From positions 1 through 50,787 of the forward strand of contig JAHHHH010000055.1 in assembly GCA_019359415.1 (NCBI GenBank): a stretch of DNA of 50,787 nt, read 5' to 3'. Below the pieces are notes generated by a model that was not told the origin of the DNA, searched no databases, and saw nothing but the letters and a program-made list of their open reading frames with translations. Shown piece after piece: positions 1 through 9,634 of the stretch. Positions within the stretch are counted from its first letter, which is position 1, and each line of letters opens with the position of its first letter. This stretch comes from Iphinoe sp. HA4291-MV1 (lineage in GTDB: Bacteria > Cyanobacteriota > Cyanobacteriia > Cyanobacteriales > Nostocaceae). The position numbers and the translations under genes are program-made.

Positions 1-145
1 TATCATTGAACGCTTTGTTAATTAGCGTACTATCTAACACATTTCATGCTCAAATTCGATACACCGCTCTATACTTTAGCAAATTAGTCTGTATTCTTAA
101 GCACAAAATTAGATGCGCTTACCCTGGGTGACAAGTTAAGTTATA

Positions 146-961
146 TTAGCGATTAGAGAGATAGCGAACACTGCTACAAAAGTATTCCTGAGCGTTAAAC
201 TCCAAATAATTGCCACTGACTTCCACGCTTATTTCCCGACCATCTTGAGTTATGTGAGTAGTTTCAAAGGTATAAGAGCCTTGTTGCTTAAGTTCTTGAA
301 TACGTGACAGCCAATTACTTGCTGCTGAAAAATTTGGGTCGATATCGTGAACAGTCATGGTGAGCAGTTGTTCGCGGGAGTAGCCTAAAGTACGACAAGC
401 TGCTTCATTTACGTAGACAAATCGGGCATCTGAACTTACAAAAAAGACAGAATCCTTAAATATGTCTAGATAAAACTGGGAAAGCCGCAGTTCTGTCTCT
501 GCTTTTTGCCGTTCGCTAATTTCCTGTTGCAGCTGTTTATTTTGCTCAGTCAGTTGCTTTTGCAGTCTCCGAATAGTTAAGTTATTTTCTACACGAGCAA
601 AAACCTCTTCTTCGCTAAACGGTTTTGTGATATAATCTACTCCACCAACAGCAAAAGCTTTGACTTTGTCGAGAACCTCATCTAAAGCGCTAATAAAAAT
701 CACCGGAATATCGCGAGTCAGAGAAGAAGCTTTCAGGCGTTGGCAAACTTCATAACCGTTCATGTCTGGCATCATGATGTCGAGCAAAATCAGGTCAGGT
801 GGGGCAGCTTCCGCTGTCTTTAAAGCTGTTTGCCCGTTAATCACTCTGCGAACTTCATACCCCAACTGAGTCAGCATGGCAGATAAAAGTCGCAGATTGT
901 CCGGTGTATCATCAACAACTAAAATGTTTGCTTTAGGCTGCTGAGCTTGATTTTCATTCAT
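146..961 (-). CDS. Response regulator with C-terminal PAS domain, possibly truncated
   Basis: A 271-residue cytoplasmic signalling protein. Residues 12-125 form a receiver domain with acidic pair D17/D18 and phospho-acceptor D61 in LILLDIMMP. A short coiled coil (about 130-160) leads to a PAS domain (about 160-265). The start overlaps the stop of the upstream histidine kinase by ATGA (958-961), so the two are translationally coupled and the kinase is the likely phosphodonor. The protein stops right after the PAS ending SVRYLSNR. In related cyanobacterial proteins this point (D-I-T/S-x-R-K) continues into another PAS or a kinase domain, so this may be the front of a hybrid protein that lost its kinase. 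Receiver and PAS are clear; the output is unknown. Confidence 0.9.
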   Translation of the reverse strand: MNENQAQQPKANILVVDDTPDNLRLLSAMLTQLGYEVRRVINGQTALKTAEAAPPDLILLDIMMPDMNGYEVCQRLKASSLTRDIPVIFISALDEVLDKVKAFAVGGVDYITKPFSEEEVFARVENNLTIRRLQKQLTEQNKQLQQEISERQKAETELRLSQFYLDIFKDSVFFVSSDARFVYVNEAACRTLGYSREQLLTMTVHDIDPNFSAASNWLSRIQELKQQGSYTFETTHITQDGREISVEVSGNYLEFNAQEYFCSSVRYLSNR

Positions 962-3465
962 TCTGAATCTGGTTGAGTTAAATCGATGATCTTATCAATG
1001 CGAAAATTATTGACTAAATCAGCCAGTACATTTGCCAAGAGGGCTGATTCCTCTGGAATCTGCTCTAGCAGGCTAAAAATCTCCTTCTCATCGGTGCATA
1101 GAGCCGCTTGATGTAGCTGTGCTACCCACTCAGCAGGCATAATATTTAAGCTTTCATGATTCAGCACGTAGTTTTCGGCTTTTTCTGCTTGCGAACTGCT
1201 AGGCGTTGATGATTGATTGCTATCTGCATAGACATAACGCACCCCTAGATAGTGAGCCATTTTTTCCAAGATAACTTCCTCTCGGAAGGGCTTGCGTACA
1301 AAGTCATCGCAACCCGCAGATAAAACAACAGCTCGCTCCTCATCAAAAGCACTAGCGGTGAGAGCAATGATAATGGTAGCTTGTCCCCTGAGATGAGATT
1401 TTATCTGTTTAGTAGCTTCATACCCATCCATAACTGGCATCCGCATATCCATCAGAATCAGATGAGGTTCCCAGGTTTCCCACAGAGTGATTCCTTCTTG
1501 ACCATTTTCGGCTTCTCGTACCTCAAAGCCAAGCGTCGCCAGCATCTTGACCAAAAGTAGACGATTTTCCCATTTGTCTTCCACTATCAAGATACGATAC
1601 TTTGGTTGGTGAGGTTCTAGAGCAATGACCCGTCGCTTTTGCTGTTGAGTTTGAGTCTCAGCTCCTTCTGCTAAGCTAAATTGAATATCGAAAGAAAAAA
1701 TCGTTCCTTGACCTAAAGTACTGTTAACAGTGATATCCCCTCCCATCAGGTGTACAAATTGTTGACTAATAGTTAAACCCAAACCAGTTCCTTGCTGAGA
1801 TTTCCGACCTGTTTCTGTTTGAATAAAGGGTTTAAATAACCTTTCCATCTCAGCGGGTGCTATGCCAGAACCACTATCTTCAACCTCAAAGTGAAGGAAA
1901 GAATATGGCTGAAGGCTATGATTTGAAGTCTGGGAATTTTGTCTTGATGTTTCTTGCTGCTGTAGTTTAGTTTCTTCCTTCTTCCTAACTCGCAAAGCAA
2001 CACCGCCTTCTTGGGTAAATTTGATGGCGTTACCAAGGAGGTTAATCAAGACTTGACGTAATTTACTTTCGTCTGTTCGCACATATTTGGGAATTTCAGG
2101 GGTGCGCTCAACTATCAACTGTAAGCCCTTAGAGTCTGCTTTGAGTTGGAACATCTCTTCGAGGGAGTCAAGCAGATGGTATAAATCAAAATTATTTTCA
2201 TTTAATGTTGTTCTGCCTGCCTCAATTTTCGACATTGACAATACGTCATTAATTAAGGTCAACAAGTGCTCGCCACTGCGACTAATAATTTCCAAATGTT
2301 CCATCTGTAAAGGATTCAAAGAGCGATCGCGAGTCATCAGTTGAGTGAAGCCGAGAATCGCGTTAAGAGGAGTGCGGAGTTCGTGACTCATGTTAGCCAG
2401 AAATTCGCTTTTAGCACGATTTGCCGCCTCAGCTTCCTGAGCTTTTTGTTCCAATCTACGGCTATAATTCTCTAACTGCTCGCGAGAAATTTTCAACTGT
2501 TTCGTCAGCCACAACACTCCAATCAGTAGAAATCCGGCTGACACCGATCCCACTAGCATAATCGTCCCTGCCAATCGGTGAGCTGGCGCAAACGCTTCTT
2601 CCTGTTCCATTTCTACCATGAGGGCAAGGTCTTGGTCATTGAGCCAGCGGTACACTCCAATGACAGGTGCTCCAGTGTAGTTATGATAGAGTCCTTCGCC
2701 ACTGATTCCACTCATTGCTGCATCAATGCCTTTGCTGCTGACACCATCAGGGAAATCTTGTTTATTATCTTCTTTTTTGGAAATAAAGGAGTTTTTAGTC
2801 ACCAAAGAACCAACTAAGTAAGTTTCTCCACTCTTACCTAAACCCGTACGTTCCCGGATAATCTGGTCAATTCGGTATAAGTTTAAATCAGCTAACAGAA
2901 TACCTTGGCGTACCCCAGAAGCGTCACGTAGAGGTGTTGCGAAAGTGACCGATGGCTTACCAGTAACAGGCGAGACATAGAAAATGGGGGCAAAGGAGTC
3001 TCCCTGCTGAATCTGTTCAATATAGGTAATATTGGCTAAAATTTCATATTGACCTTCACGCTGCTTGTCAGTAGATAAAATAATCCGATTGCTGCGGTCA
3101 AGAATGTAAATCTCTCTGAAACTTAGCTGAGTTTTAGCTATATTTCTTAGGAAATCTGAGAGAACTTTATAAGCATTACGATTATTTACATCAGAGTCTT
3201 TAGAATTTAAAAGTATCTTAAGATTTCTTTGTGAGTCAGGAAACTGAGTGATTAAGAGAAAGTCCCGTTGTCGGTCTTCAAACCAACGGGTAATTTCTTG
3301 CTCTTTAAGACTAGCAGCAGCACGAAGTCGCTCAAAAGCAGCCTGTTTCAAAGCATCCCTAGCTCTGACAAAAGCAACTCCCCCCACCACACCAACAGTT
3401 ACCAAGGACAGAAGTAAGAATGAACTAGCAACTTTAGTGGTTAGGTGCTGATTCCAGAACTTCAT
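958..3465 (-). CDS. Membrane hybrid sensor histidine kinase (CACHE-type sensor, HisKA, HATPase, receiver)
   Basis: An 835-residue sensor kinase. TM1 lies at about 10-30. A periplasmic CACHE-like ligand-binding region runs to about 295, where TM2 begins. A coiled coil leads to HisKA with phospho-accepting H361 in NMSHELRTPLN. HATPase_c carries a DSGSGIAP G1-type motif and GTGLGLTIS. A receiver domain follows with acceptor D673 in LILMDMRMP. The C-terminal 90 residues have no recognised domain. It presumably autophosphorylates at H361 and passes phosphate to its own receiver and to the overlapping downstream response regulator. The sensed ligand cannot be read from sequence; CACHE folds usually bind small extracellular metabolites. 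Confidence 0.93.
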   Translation of the reverse strand: MKFWNQHLTTKVASSFLLLSLVTVGVVGGVAFVRARDALKQAAFERLRAAASLKEQEITRWFEDRQRDFLLITQFPDSQRNLKILLNSKDSDVNNRNAYKVLSDFLRNIAKTQLSFREIYILDRSNRIILSTDKQREGQYEILANITYIEQIQQGDSFAPIFYVSPVTGKPSVTFATPLRDASGVRQGILLADLNLYRIDQIIRERTGLGKSGETYLVGSLVTKNSFISKKEDNKQDFPDGVSSKGIDAAMSGISGEGLYHNYTGAPVIGVYRWLNDQDLALMVEMEQEEAFAPAHRLAGTIMLVGSVSAGFLLIGVLWLTKQLKISREQLENYSRRLEQKAQEAEAANRAKSEFLANMSHELRTPLNAILGFTQLMTRDRSLNPLQMEHLEIISRSGEHLLTLINDVLSMSKIEAGRTTLNENNFDLYHLLDSLEEMFQLKADSKGLQLIVERTPEIPKYVRTDESKLRQVLINLLGNAIKFTQEGGVALRVRKKEETKLQQQETSRQNSQTSNHSLQPYSFLHFEVEDSGSGIAPAEMERLFKPFIQTETGRKSQQGTGLGLTISQQFVHLMGGDITVNSTLGQGTIFSFDIQFSLAEGAETQTQQQKRRVIALEPHQPKYRILIVEDKWENRLLLVKMLATLGFEVREAENGQEGITLWETWEPHLILMDMRMPVMDGYEATKQIKSHLRGQATIIIALTASAFDEERAVVLSAGCDDFVRKPFREEVILEKMAHYLGVRYVYADSNQSSTPSSSQAEKAENYVLNHESLNIMPAEWVAQLHQAALCTDEKEIFSLLEQIPEESALLANVLADLVNNFRIDKIIDLTQPDSE

Positions 3466-3570
3466 AGAGTTACAAGTAGTTTCTTTGAAAATAACACTCT
3501 CCTGGCTGAAGCAAGGACCATTCTATGTGTAGAGTCGCGTGGAATCCAAAAGTCAAAGTCAGACAATTTT

Positions 3571-3655
3571 GGATTTTAGATTTTGGATAATGGAATTGAC
3601 CCCAAGGATCAATCCGCTTGCTTGGGAATGAGTGGATTTTAGATAATGGAATTGG
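3571..3655. repeat. Two direct copies of a short intergenic repeat
   Basis: A block reading GGATTTTAGAT...ATAATGGAATTG occurs at 3571-3598 and again, slightly shorter, at 3634-3655, in the gap between the kinase gene and the DUF433 gene. No protein reading is convincing here. Confidence 0.4.
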
Positions 3656-3713
3656 TTCCACAGGATTTATCCGGGGGCTTGTACCATCAAGGAATCATTG
3701 GTCATTTAACATT

Positions 3714-3989
3714 ATGTCTAATACTCTCACTGATATTGGCACTCTCATCGACAGTCATCCTGGAATTCATGGGGGCTGTCCTCTTATTGCTGGAACTGGT
3801 GTAACAGTACGACGAATTGCTATTTGGTATAAACAAGGTCTTAGGGCAGAAGAAATTGCCGCTAGGATTGGGCATTTGACGATAGCACAGGTTTACGCAG
3901 CTTTGACGTATTATCATATCAATCGAGAAGAAATTGATGCTGACATTGCCGAGCAAGAAGCAGAAGCTGACCGTATAGAGCTTGACTAA
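3714..3989 (+). CDS. DUF433 antitoxin-like protein
   Basis: A 91-residue protein of the DUF433 (VapB-like) family. Its conserved core is HPGIHGGCPLIAGTGVTVRRI, followed by a helix-turn-helix-like stretch (LRAEEIAARIGHLTIAQVYAAL). The ATG at 3714 fits family N-termini better than the upstream in-frame ATG at 3618, which would add a non-homologous leader. In cyanobacteria this type is normally followed directly by a DUF5615 PIN-like toxin. Here the matching toxin gene lies 424 bp downstream with a nonsense mutation and an IS remnant in between, so this is now an antitoxin without a working partner. Confidence 0.85.
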   Translation: MSNTLTDIGTLIDSHPGIHGGCPLIAGTGVTVRRIAIWYKQGLRAEEIAARIGHLTIAQVYAALTYYHINREEIDADIAEQEAEADRIELD

Positions 3990-4248
3990 ATAGCCAAATA
4001 CTTTAGTAAACTTTTTCATAATTAGTCAGAAAGAGAAGTTTGACACAGTTGTAGTTTTCTGATACTTTAGTTTAGTGGCTGAAAACCAAAGCCCAAAATC
4101 ATCTGGTTTGTAAACCACAGCTGATTCAAAACTAGCAAGCCTGTAAAAAGGTCGAACGGGAGACCACGATTCGTTAAATTTGCTGAAAATAATGGATGAA
4201 CAATAGCTAAAAGCTTCAAGAAAAATTGCTCCAAGTCAAAAAAAAATA

Positions 4249-4390
4249 GGGTGGGCTACACCCGAATTTACGCTTGTGGACAAGTAGGAGCCGACTCCCT
4301 TGGTAGAAGCAAGAAGCAGACCCTCTGAAGGAAACTTTAGTTGAATGGCTAGCTTTGAACAAGTTTAGTCAAGTTCTGTATAGCAGGCAT
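4249..4390 (+). mobile_element. Remnant of an IS200/IS605-type tnpB right end
   Basis: The reading frame at 4261-4329 encodes the short tail ACGQVGADSLGRSKKQ, which resembles the C-termini of IS605-type TnpB proteins. It is preceded by a GGGTG/CACCC hairpin at 4249-4263. A diverged second copy of the same stretch lies at about 21345-21445, ending with the same AAGTTCTRTATAGCAG motif. No transposase body is left. The remnant separates the DUF433 gene from its toxin partner. Confidence 0.55.
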
Positions 4391-4412
4391 TACATAAGGC
4401 TAGCAGACAGCC

Positions 4413-4781
4413 GTGAGTCAAATTCGCTTGTACATGGACGAGGATTCTGGTGATATTGCATTAGTACTGGCTCTGCAAAATCGTGGTGTAGATGTCATCA
4501 CAACTTTAAGTGTAAACCGATTGAGATATCCTGATGAAGAACAATTAATTTGAGCAAGGTCGCAAGGTCGCGTTTTGTACAGTTCTAACATTCAGGATTT
4601 CTATCGTTTACACACATCTTTTTCGACTCAAGAACAACCTCACTCCGGGATGATTTTAGTACAGCAGCAAAGTTACTCAATCGGAAAACTAATGCGCGGT
4701 ATTTTGAGATTGGTTGCAGCTAAATCAGCAGAGGAAATGGAAAACCAAGTAGAGTTTATTAGCGCTTGGATAGAGGAGTAA
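4413..4781 (+). pseudogene. DUF5615 PIN-like toxin, broken by an in-frame TGA
   Basis: From GTG at 4413 the frame reads SQIRLYMDEDSGDIALVLAL, typical of DUF5615 PIN-like proteins with their N-terminal acidic residues. A TGA at 4551-4553 interrupts it, and the same frame then continues to 4781 (GRVLYSSNIQDFYRLHT ... AAKSAEEMENQ). In relatives the interrupted position is a Trp (LIWATSQG), so a single TGG-to-TGA change explains the stop. No indel is needed. The downstream half could start at TTG 4575 but would lack the first acidic residues. It was probably once the toxin paired with the DUF433 gene upstream. Read-through or sequencing error cannot be excluded. Confidence 0.75.
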
Positions 4782-4846
4782 ATGTCAAAAAAAGTAAAAA
4801 GATTACTTGTTTTGACTGGCTTTTTTTCTGGATACCATATTGTAAA

Positions 4847-6295
4847 CTACTGCCATTGCTCGAATATTTGCTTAATTCGTGCGATCGCTTCATCAGCTGC
4901 TTGCTCTGGAGATATGCCATCTGCAACTATGCGATTGAGGGCTTTACCCCAGACATTTTCCTGCAAAACTACAGTGTATGCAGGGTTTTGGACAATATAA
5001 AATGGGCGTGTTGAACCTTCGATGAGTGTCTTAGAAGCAGTTGAAAGATGTGGATCGGCTGGGTTTGTCCAAAAGGGGTCTTTCCAAACTGGCTTCATGA
5101 CTGGTAAATATCGACCTCCAGCAGATTTGATGTATTTTCCTACTGTTCCTGGTTGAACTAAAAATGTGAGAAAGTCCTTAGCTGTTTTCTGGTGATGAGA
5201 TTCCGTAAACACGATTGCTGCATTAACCGCGACTAAGTAACGCATCGGTTTGCCATTGGGTTTATTTGGATACTCTACAGTGCCAAGTTTGTTACGATAA
5301 GTTTCAGGGTCTTGGCGCACAGCAGCAGGAATCGAAAGAGTGGTATTAGGTGTCATGACCACAGCACGGTTAAGCAAGTTACGATTGTTATCTGGATTTA
5401 ACCAATTGACTGCGTTTGGTGGAACGTAGCCTTGCTGATAAAATTTTGCATACCAATCTAAGCTATTAATAATTCCCTGTCGTACTTTAGGGTCATCAAA
5501 GCGAAGTTGACCCTTGGAGTCTACAATTTGGACATCGTAGGCTTCTAAAATCTGTTCAAATATGTAGTAGGTATCTGCAGCACCAACTGAATAAGGAAAG
5601 CCTAACCCGTAAATCTTTTGTTTTTTATCCTGTTTTTGCTGTGCCTGTAGTTTATCCTGTACTTGTTTCCAAAACTCCCAAAAGGCATCCCAATCTTTCG
5701 GGATATCCTTGTCACTCCGACCGACTTGCTTTAGTATGTCGCGCCAGTAGTGGATGTAAATTGTTAACTGATTAATTGGAACTGCATAGTAACTCCGCTT
5801 TTTATCAACGTTGTTATAAAAATAAACGGCTTCCAGTACAGCACCAGAATAAAGACTTTTGACCGACTCAATGACATCTGAGACATCTGCCAGTTTCCCG
5901 TCCCAAGCAAGACGCGGTATCAGTTCCCTTTCAGCACTGCTACTCATCACGATATCAGGCAGATTGTTCGCCTGAATTGCCCTCTTAGTCTTTTCTGGTA
6001 ATTCATCGTTGGTATACAAAGTCAGCTTAGCTTTTTTACCACTTCGTTGTTCCCAGTTGCTAATGAGCTGCTTGAGCGCTTCATCCTCTTCTAAATTAGA
6101 ACCTTTATCCCACCAAATCTTCAGTACTTTACTATCAGTAGAGGATTCGCTGACTGAGGATATGTTTGATTGAGAGGTGTGAGTGCAAGAAAAGATGATA
6201 AAACTAAGTATGAATGCTATGAGCACAGAGCGACGACTTAACCCCAAGCGACGGTTGTGTCGTAGTTGTTGACTAGCTTTTGTTCTATGTACCAT
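4847..6295 (-). CDS. ABC transporter extracellular solute-binding lipoprotein (sugar type)
   Basis: A 482-residue binding protein of the SBP_bac_1/8 group. The N-terminus is basic, followed by a hydrophobic stretch and a lipobox ending FIIFSC, predicting lipidation at C37. The body has the features of carbohydrate-binding proteins: KIWWDKGSNLEEDEALKQL at the front and LVAVNAAIVF plus TAKDFLTFLVQPGTVGKYI in the second lobe. It would capture a solute, probably a sugar or oligosaccharide, at the outer face of the cytoplasmic membrane. No permease or ATPase gene is adjacent, so it must work with subunits encoded elsewhere. Confidence 0.88.
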   Translation of the reverse strand: MVHRTKASQQLRHNRRLGLSRRSVLIAFILSFIIFSCTHTSQSNISSVSESSTDSKVLKIWWDKGSNLEEDEALKQLISNWEQRSGKKAKLTLYTNDELPEKTKRAIQANNLPDIVMSSSAERELIPRLAWDGKLADVSDVIESVKSLYSGAVLEAVYFYNNVDKKRSYYAVPINQLTIYIHYWRDILKQVGRSDKDIPKDWDAFWEFWKQVQDKLQAQQKQDKKQKIYGLGFPYSVGAADTYYIFEQILEAYDVQIVDSKGQLRFDDPKVRQGIINSLDWYAKFYQQGYVPPNAVNWLNPDNNRNLLNRAVVMTPNTTLSIPAAVRQDPETYRNKLGTVEYPNKPNGKPMRYLVAVNAAIVFTESHHQKTAKDFLTFLVQPGTVGKYIKSAGGRYLPVMKPVWKDPFWTNPADPHLSTASKTLIEGSTRPFYIVQNPAYTVVLQENVWGKALNRIVADGISPEQAADEAIARIKQIFEQWQ

Positions 6296-6325
6296 ATTTA
6301 GAAAAGCTCACTCATATTCAGTGAA

Positions 6326-7699
6326 CTACCCAACACCCATCTGAGTACAGATAGGGTGTGGGCTTCCCAATTCAATGGGGATTGCCTCAATCTTCATTGA
6401 TTTTTTACGTCCTGAAGACTTTGGTCTTACATCCCCTCCAAGGGCAGAAGCGCTAGTTCCTAACGCTCTTACGAGTGTCTCCTCCGGAGAGGCTGCGCCA
6501 ACGCCAGTTACTTCACCTGGGGAGACCCCAAGACCGTACTGGCTCACCAGAATTCGCAAACCTTCATTTCTAATATTTATTGCAGCGTTGATGTCTCTAT
6601 CATGCTGTTTCTGGCAGTGTGGACAATCTACAAACCTTACACCCAATGAATCATAACCATTCTGCAACATTGGAATTGGTAGTAGAGTTTCGCTACAAAG
6701 CTGAGATGATGGGAAAAATCTACCTATTTCTTGATAATTGTGACCAAATCTCTCAGCTTTATATTTGAGCATGGTTTGAAACATTCCCCATCCTTGGTCA
6801 CTGATGGATTTAGCCAAATTAGGGTTTTTAACCATGTTCTTAACTGCTAAATTTTCTACACAAATAACTTGGTTTTCGTATGCTATTTTGCGAGATAGCT
6901 TGTGTAGAAAGTCTTCTCTTACCCTAGCTATTTTGCTAGATATCCTTGCAACTAAACGTTTAGCTTTGCGTCGCTTGTTAGATGTTTTATCTGTCTTTCT
7001 AGCCAGTTTACTTTGTTTACGTTTTTTATTCTTCTCTAACTTAGCTAATTGTTTTTTAGGTAGGTTATATTTTGAGCCTTCCGAAGTTATAGCAAAGTTT
7101 TTCAATCCGAGGTCAACGCCAATTGCATCTCTAACTGCAATTACTGGTTTGTCTTCCTGAGCCACTCCGTTGCGGGGGTTCCCCCCGTTGTCGGAAGTGG
7201 CGTGGTTAAAAAGAATAGACGCATAGTACTTACCATCTGTATTTCTTGATATTGTTACAGTCGTGAATTTTGCGTCAGGCAGTTCTCTGTGAAACACGGC
7301 TTTGACTATCCCCAAACTACCAGGAAATTTAATGACAGAATCCTTGGAAATTAATTTTATATTTTGGGGATACTGAATCGATTGCTTACCATGCTTAGAT
7401 TTGAAATTAGGATATTTAGCACGTCCCTCAAAAAAATTGACAAACGCACTTGAAAGATTGAATGTTACCCGTTGTAGAACCTGGCTATAAGCAAGTCCCA
7501 ACCATTCATATTCTTTTTTCAAACCAGGAAGCAATTTATCCATTGAAGCTTTAGAAAGACCTTTACCCGTTTCTTTATACGCAGTAGTCGTGGCGTTAAG
7601 CATATAATTCCACAGCCATCGAGTATTGCCAAAACATTGAGCCAAGTACGATTCTTGCTCATCCGTGGGATAAATTCTAACTTTGACCGCTCTGTACAT
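6326..7699 (-). CDS. tnpB: IS605/IS1341-type RNA-guided nuclease TnpB, lone copy
   Basis: A 457-residue TnpB with the N-terminal HTH_OrfB region (AVKVRIYPTDEQ) and the split RuvC active site: D196 in IGVDLGLKNFAI, E282 in ICVENLAV and the D367/D369 region in HDRDINAAINI. The zinc ribbon is abnormal: C359-P-H-C362 is present, but the first knuckle has only C335 (SSQLCSETLL). Two segments look like in-frame insertions of GC-rich palindromic repeats: about residues 168-182 (7160-7205) and the tail SPEETLVRALGTSASALGG (about 6440-6500). The tail is longer than usual. No tnpA is adjacent, so transposition would need a helper. Activity is uncertain. Confidence 0.9.
   Translation of the reverse strand: MYRAVKVRIYPTDEQESYLAQCFGNTRWLWNYMLNATTTAYKETGKGLSKASMDKLLPGLKKEYEWLGLAYSQVLQRVTFNLSSAFVNFFEGRAKYPNFKSKHGKQSIQYPQNIKLISKDSVIKFPGSLGIVKAVFHRELPDAKFTTVTISRNTDGKYYASILFNHATSDNGGNPRNGVAQEDKPVIAVRDAIGVDLGLKNFAITSEGSKYNLPKKQLAKLEKNKKRKQSKLARKTDKTSNKRRKAKRLVARISSKIARVREDFLHKLSRKIAYENQVICVENLAVKNMVKNPNLAKSISDQGWGMFQTMLKYKAERFGHNYQEIGRFFPSSQLCSETLLPIPMLQNGYDSLGVRFVDCPHCQKQHDRDINAAINIRNEGLRILVSQYGLGVSPGEVTGVGAASPEETLVRALGTSASALGGDVRPKSSGRKKSMKIEAIPIELGSPHPICTQMGVG
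6329..6362 (-). repeat. Imperfect hairpin at the 3' end of tnpB, candidate IS right end
   Basis: Arms around CCCA.ACCC.ATCTG and CAGAT.GGGT.TGGG enclose a 4-nt loop and overlap the last codons of tnpB. IS200/IS605 elements carry subterminal hairpins at their ends and the guide RNA of TnpB is usually read from this end, so this is a likely right-end signal. The matching left end has not been identified. Confidence 0.5.
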
Positions 7700-7852
7700 G
7701 GTATCGACCTTACCGTATTTATATATTCATGGTAACATATATCTTGATAATAGTGCTATCAAAAAACAAATATTTTGTTCGTTTCCTCCATGTCCTCTTC
7801 CCTCGCTATCGCATTGGTCAGAGGACTGTCGTCAACTCACGAGCAATTCATC

Positions 7853-9475
7853 TCAACACTGACCTGGGTACAGGTACAGTGTGAGCCTTCTTGCTGTTAA
7901 AGGTAAAAGAATAAAGCAATTGCTTCGAGTTCGCTCAGCAGCTTTGCGGTACAAGAAGAAAGTTGTCACCCCCAAACTTAAAGCGATCGCCAATACCAAA
8001 CTGACAGCGCCCAAAAATAATCTTTGGAGTTTGGCAACCTTTTGTTCTTGAACCAGTCGGGCTTCCACTTCCTTTTTACGTTCTGCTTCCAATCTTGTTT
8101 CAACTTCGTGCCTATCAAATTCTTGACTAGCTGCTAAAAACTGATAGTCCAAATCGCTCAAGCTTTTGCCAACTGACCAAGCTTGCGCTTCATGCAAGGC
8201 TTGTCCACGCAATAGCCGTGAAGAGTCACGGCGTTCTGAGGTAACCCAAGCATCCAATGTTTGGGAGTAGGGTCGCAATTTCGCTAATTGTTTTTCTATC
8301 CATGCTTGGTTAAAAATCTCTTGATAAATGCGGTTTTTTACCTTCAGTTGTCCTTGCTGCTTATCCACTAACCCTGATAACAGCAGCTCAATTTGCTCTT
8401 GAGAGTCGTCCGTAGGTACTTCAATCCCTTGTAATATTTGTTGATAGAGTTGCAGTAGCCCACCAGCACGCAGCTCGTTTCTCAGTAGGCGATCGCGAAT
8501 TGTCTTTAAATGCTCTGGCTCATCATTCGCTTCCCAATTTTCAATAACGTGCGTTTGCACCAGTTTTTCTAAAACGAATGATGGAAATTGGTAATAGATA
8601 CTAATAAGATGATAATTAACAATGGGTAAATGGTAATCCAACTTATAGCGACTTTCAGTTTCCTGGCTTCCGGAATCCTGTAAGCCATTGCTCTCGTAGT
8701 TTCTTTCCTGCACTACAATATGACACAGCTTCTGAGTCAGAAACGGCTGACCACCTGTCCATGCCAAGATTTCTTTCAGAGCTGCCATAGGATTAGCCAC
8801 TTTACCCTCTAACCCTGCGGCTAGTGGTTGAATTTCTGATAACTTAAAACCTTGCAGGTTAATAGATCTACCAATATTAAATGGGGTAGAGTTTTGATCT
8901 GCAATTAAATCTGAAGGCGTTGCTACACCGAATAGTGCCCAAGTTAGACGGTTGTATTCTGGATTTTCTGCACGTTGATTATAACAAGACCGAATCAGAG
9001 CAAAAAAATTACCAACTGAGAAATTTAGGCTGATAACACTATCAATTTCATCAATAAAAATAACGATTTTCTCGCTCTTGATTTTGACTAATAAAATATC
9101 TTCAATAAACTGACTCAATCGCTGGAGTGGAGACAAATCTTCTCGCTCACTCCACCAAGTTTTGATATTAACTTCTCCAAAAAGATTGAAACCTCTTAAT
9201 AAATCAACAATCACCCCCTTATACCACTGAGTCGGGGTGATATCTCCGCTACCAATGCGAGTCATGTCAACAGAAGCACATCTGAAACCTGCTTGTTCCA
9301 ATCGATGTCTTGTGCGTAAACGTAAGCTAGACTTGCCCATCTGTCGGGAACTAAACACAAAACAAAACTCTCCCCTCATCAAGGCATCATAGAGTTCAAC
9401 ATCAGCTTGGCGCTCTACATAGCAGGGAGCATCGGTTTTGAGACTACCACCGACTTGATATTCGTACTTGCTCAT
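7853..9475 (-). CDS. AAA_35 (AAA-like) ATPase, C-terminal part lost by apparent frameshift
   Basis: A 540-residue cyanobacterial AAA-like protein. Walker A is [10 protein letters not shown] (residues 42-51) and Walker B is [11 protein letters not shown] winged-helix-like region, a coiled coil and a TM segment (about 488-512) follow. Full-length relatives continue after this TM, usually into WD40 or another repeat sensor. Here the frame ends in an unrelated 27-residue tail. Shifting by one base just after YRKA at about 7950 gives [11 protein letters not shown], which matches the expected continuation SEIEA-type sequence, before a stop. The gene therefore looks like a truncated STAND-like receptor that keeps its NTPase half. 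Confidence 0.8.
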   Translation of the reverse strand: MSKYEYQVGGSLKTDAPCYVERQADVELYDALMRGEFCFVFSSRQMGKSSLRLRTRHRLEQAGFRCASVDMTRIGSGDITPTQWYKGVIVDLLRGFNLFGEVNIKTWWSEREDLSPLQRLSQFIEDILLVKIKSEKIVIFIDEIDSVISLNFSVGNFFALIRSCYNQRAENPEYNRLTWALFGVATPSDLIADQNSTPFNIGRSINLQGFKLSEIQPLAAGLEGKVANPMAALKEILAWTGGQPFLTQKLCHIVVQERNYESNGLQDSGSQETESRYKLDYHLPIVNYHLISIYYQFPSFVLEKLVQTHVIENWEANDEPEHLKTIRDRLLRNELRAGGLLQLYQQILQGIEVPTDDSQEQIELLLSGLVDKQQGQLKVKNRIYQEIFNQAWIEKQLAKLRPYSQTLDAWVTSERRDSSRLLRGQALHEAQAWSVGKSLSDLDYQFLAASQEFDRHEVETRLEAERKKEVEARLVQEQKVAKLQRLFLGAVSLVLAIALSLGVTTFFLYRKAAERTRSNCFILLPLTARRLTLYLYPGQC

Positions 9476-9634
9476 AAACTGTCGCGCTAAAAGAAGTGCA
9501 TACTGCTAAGGGCTAGACGACTTGCTATCAGTGGTTTTCTTCATTTTGAAAGGACACTCGTACAAGAAGGGTTAAAGAACTCCCCTCGAAGTGTCCGATG
9601 CGTGAATTTTGTGCTTCAAGTGCAACTGAGACGC

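Noticed and set aside
4766-5014. Overlapping plus-strand frames after the broken toxin
   Set aside because: They lie mostly antisense to the solute-binding protein gene and have no domain or homologous look.
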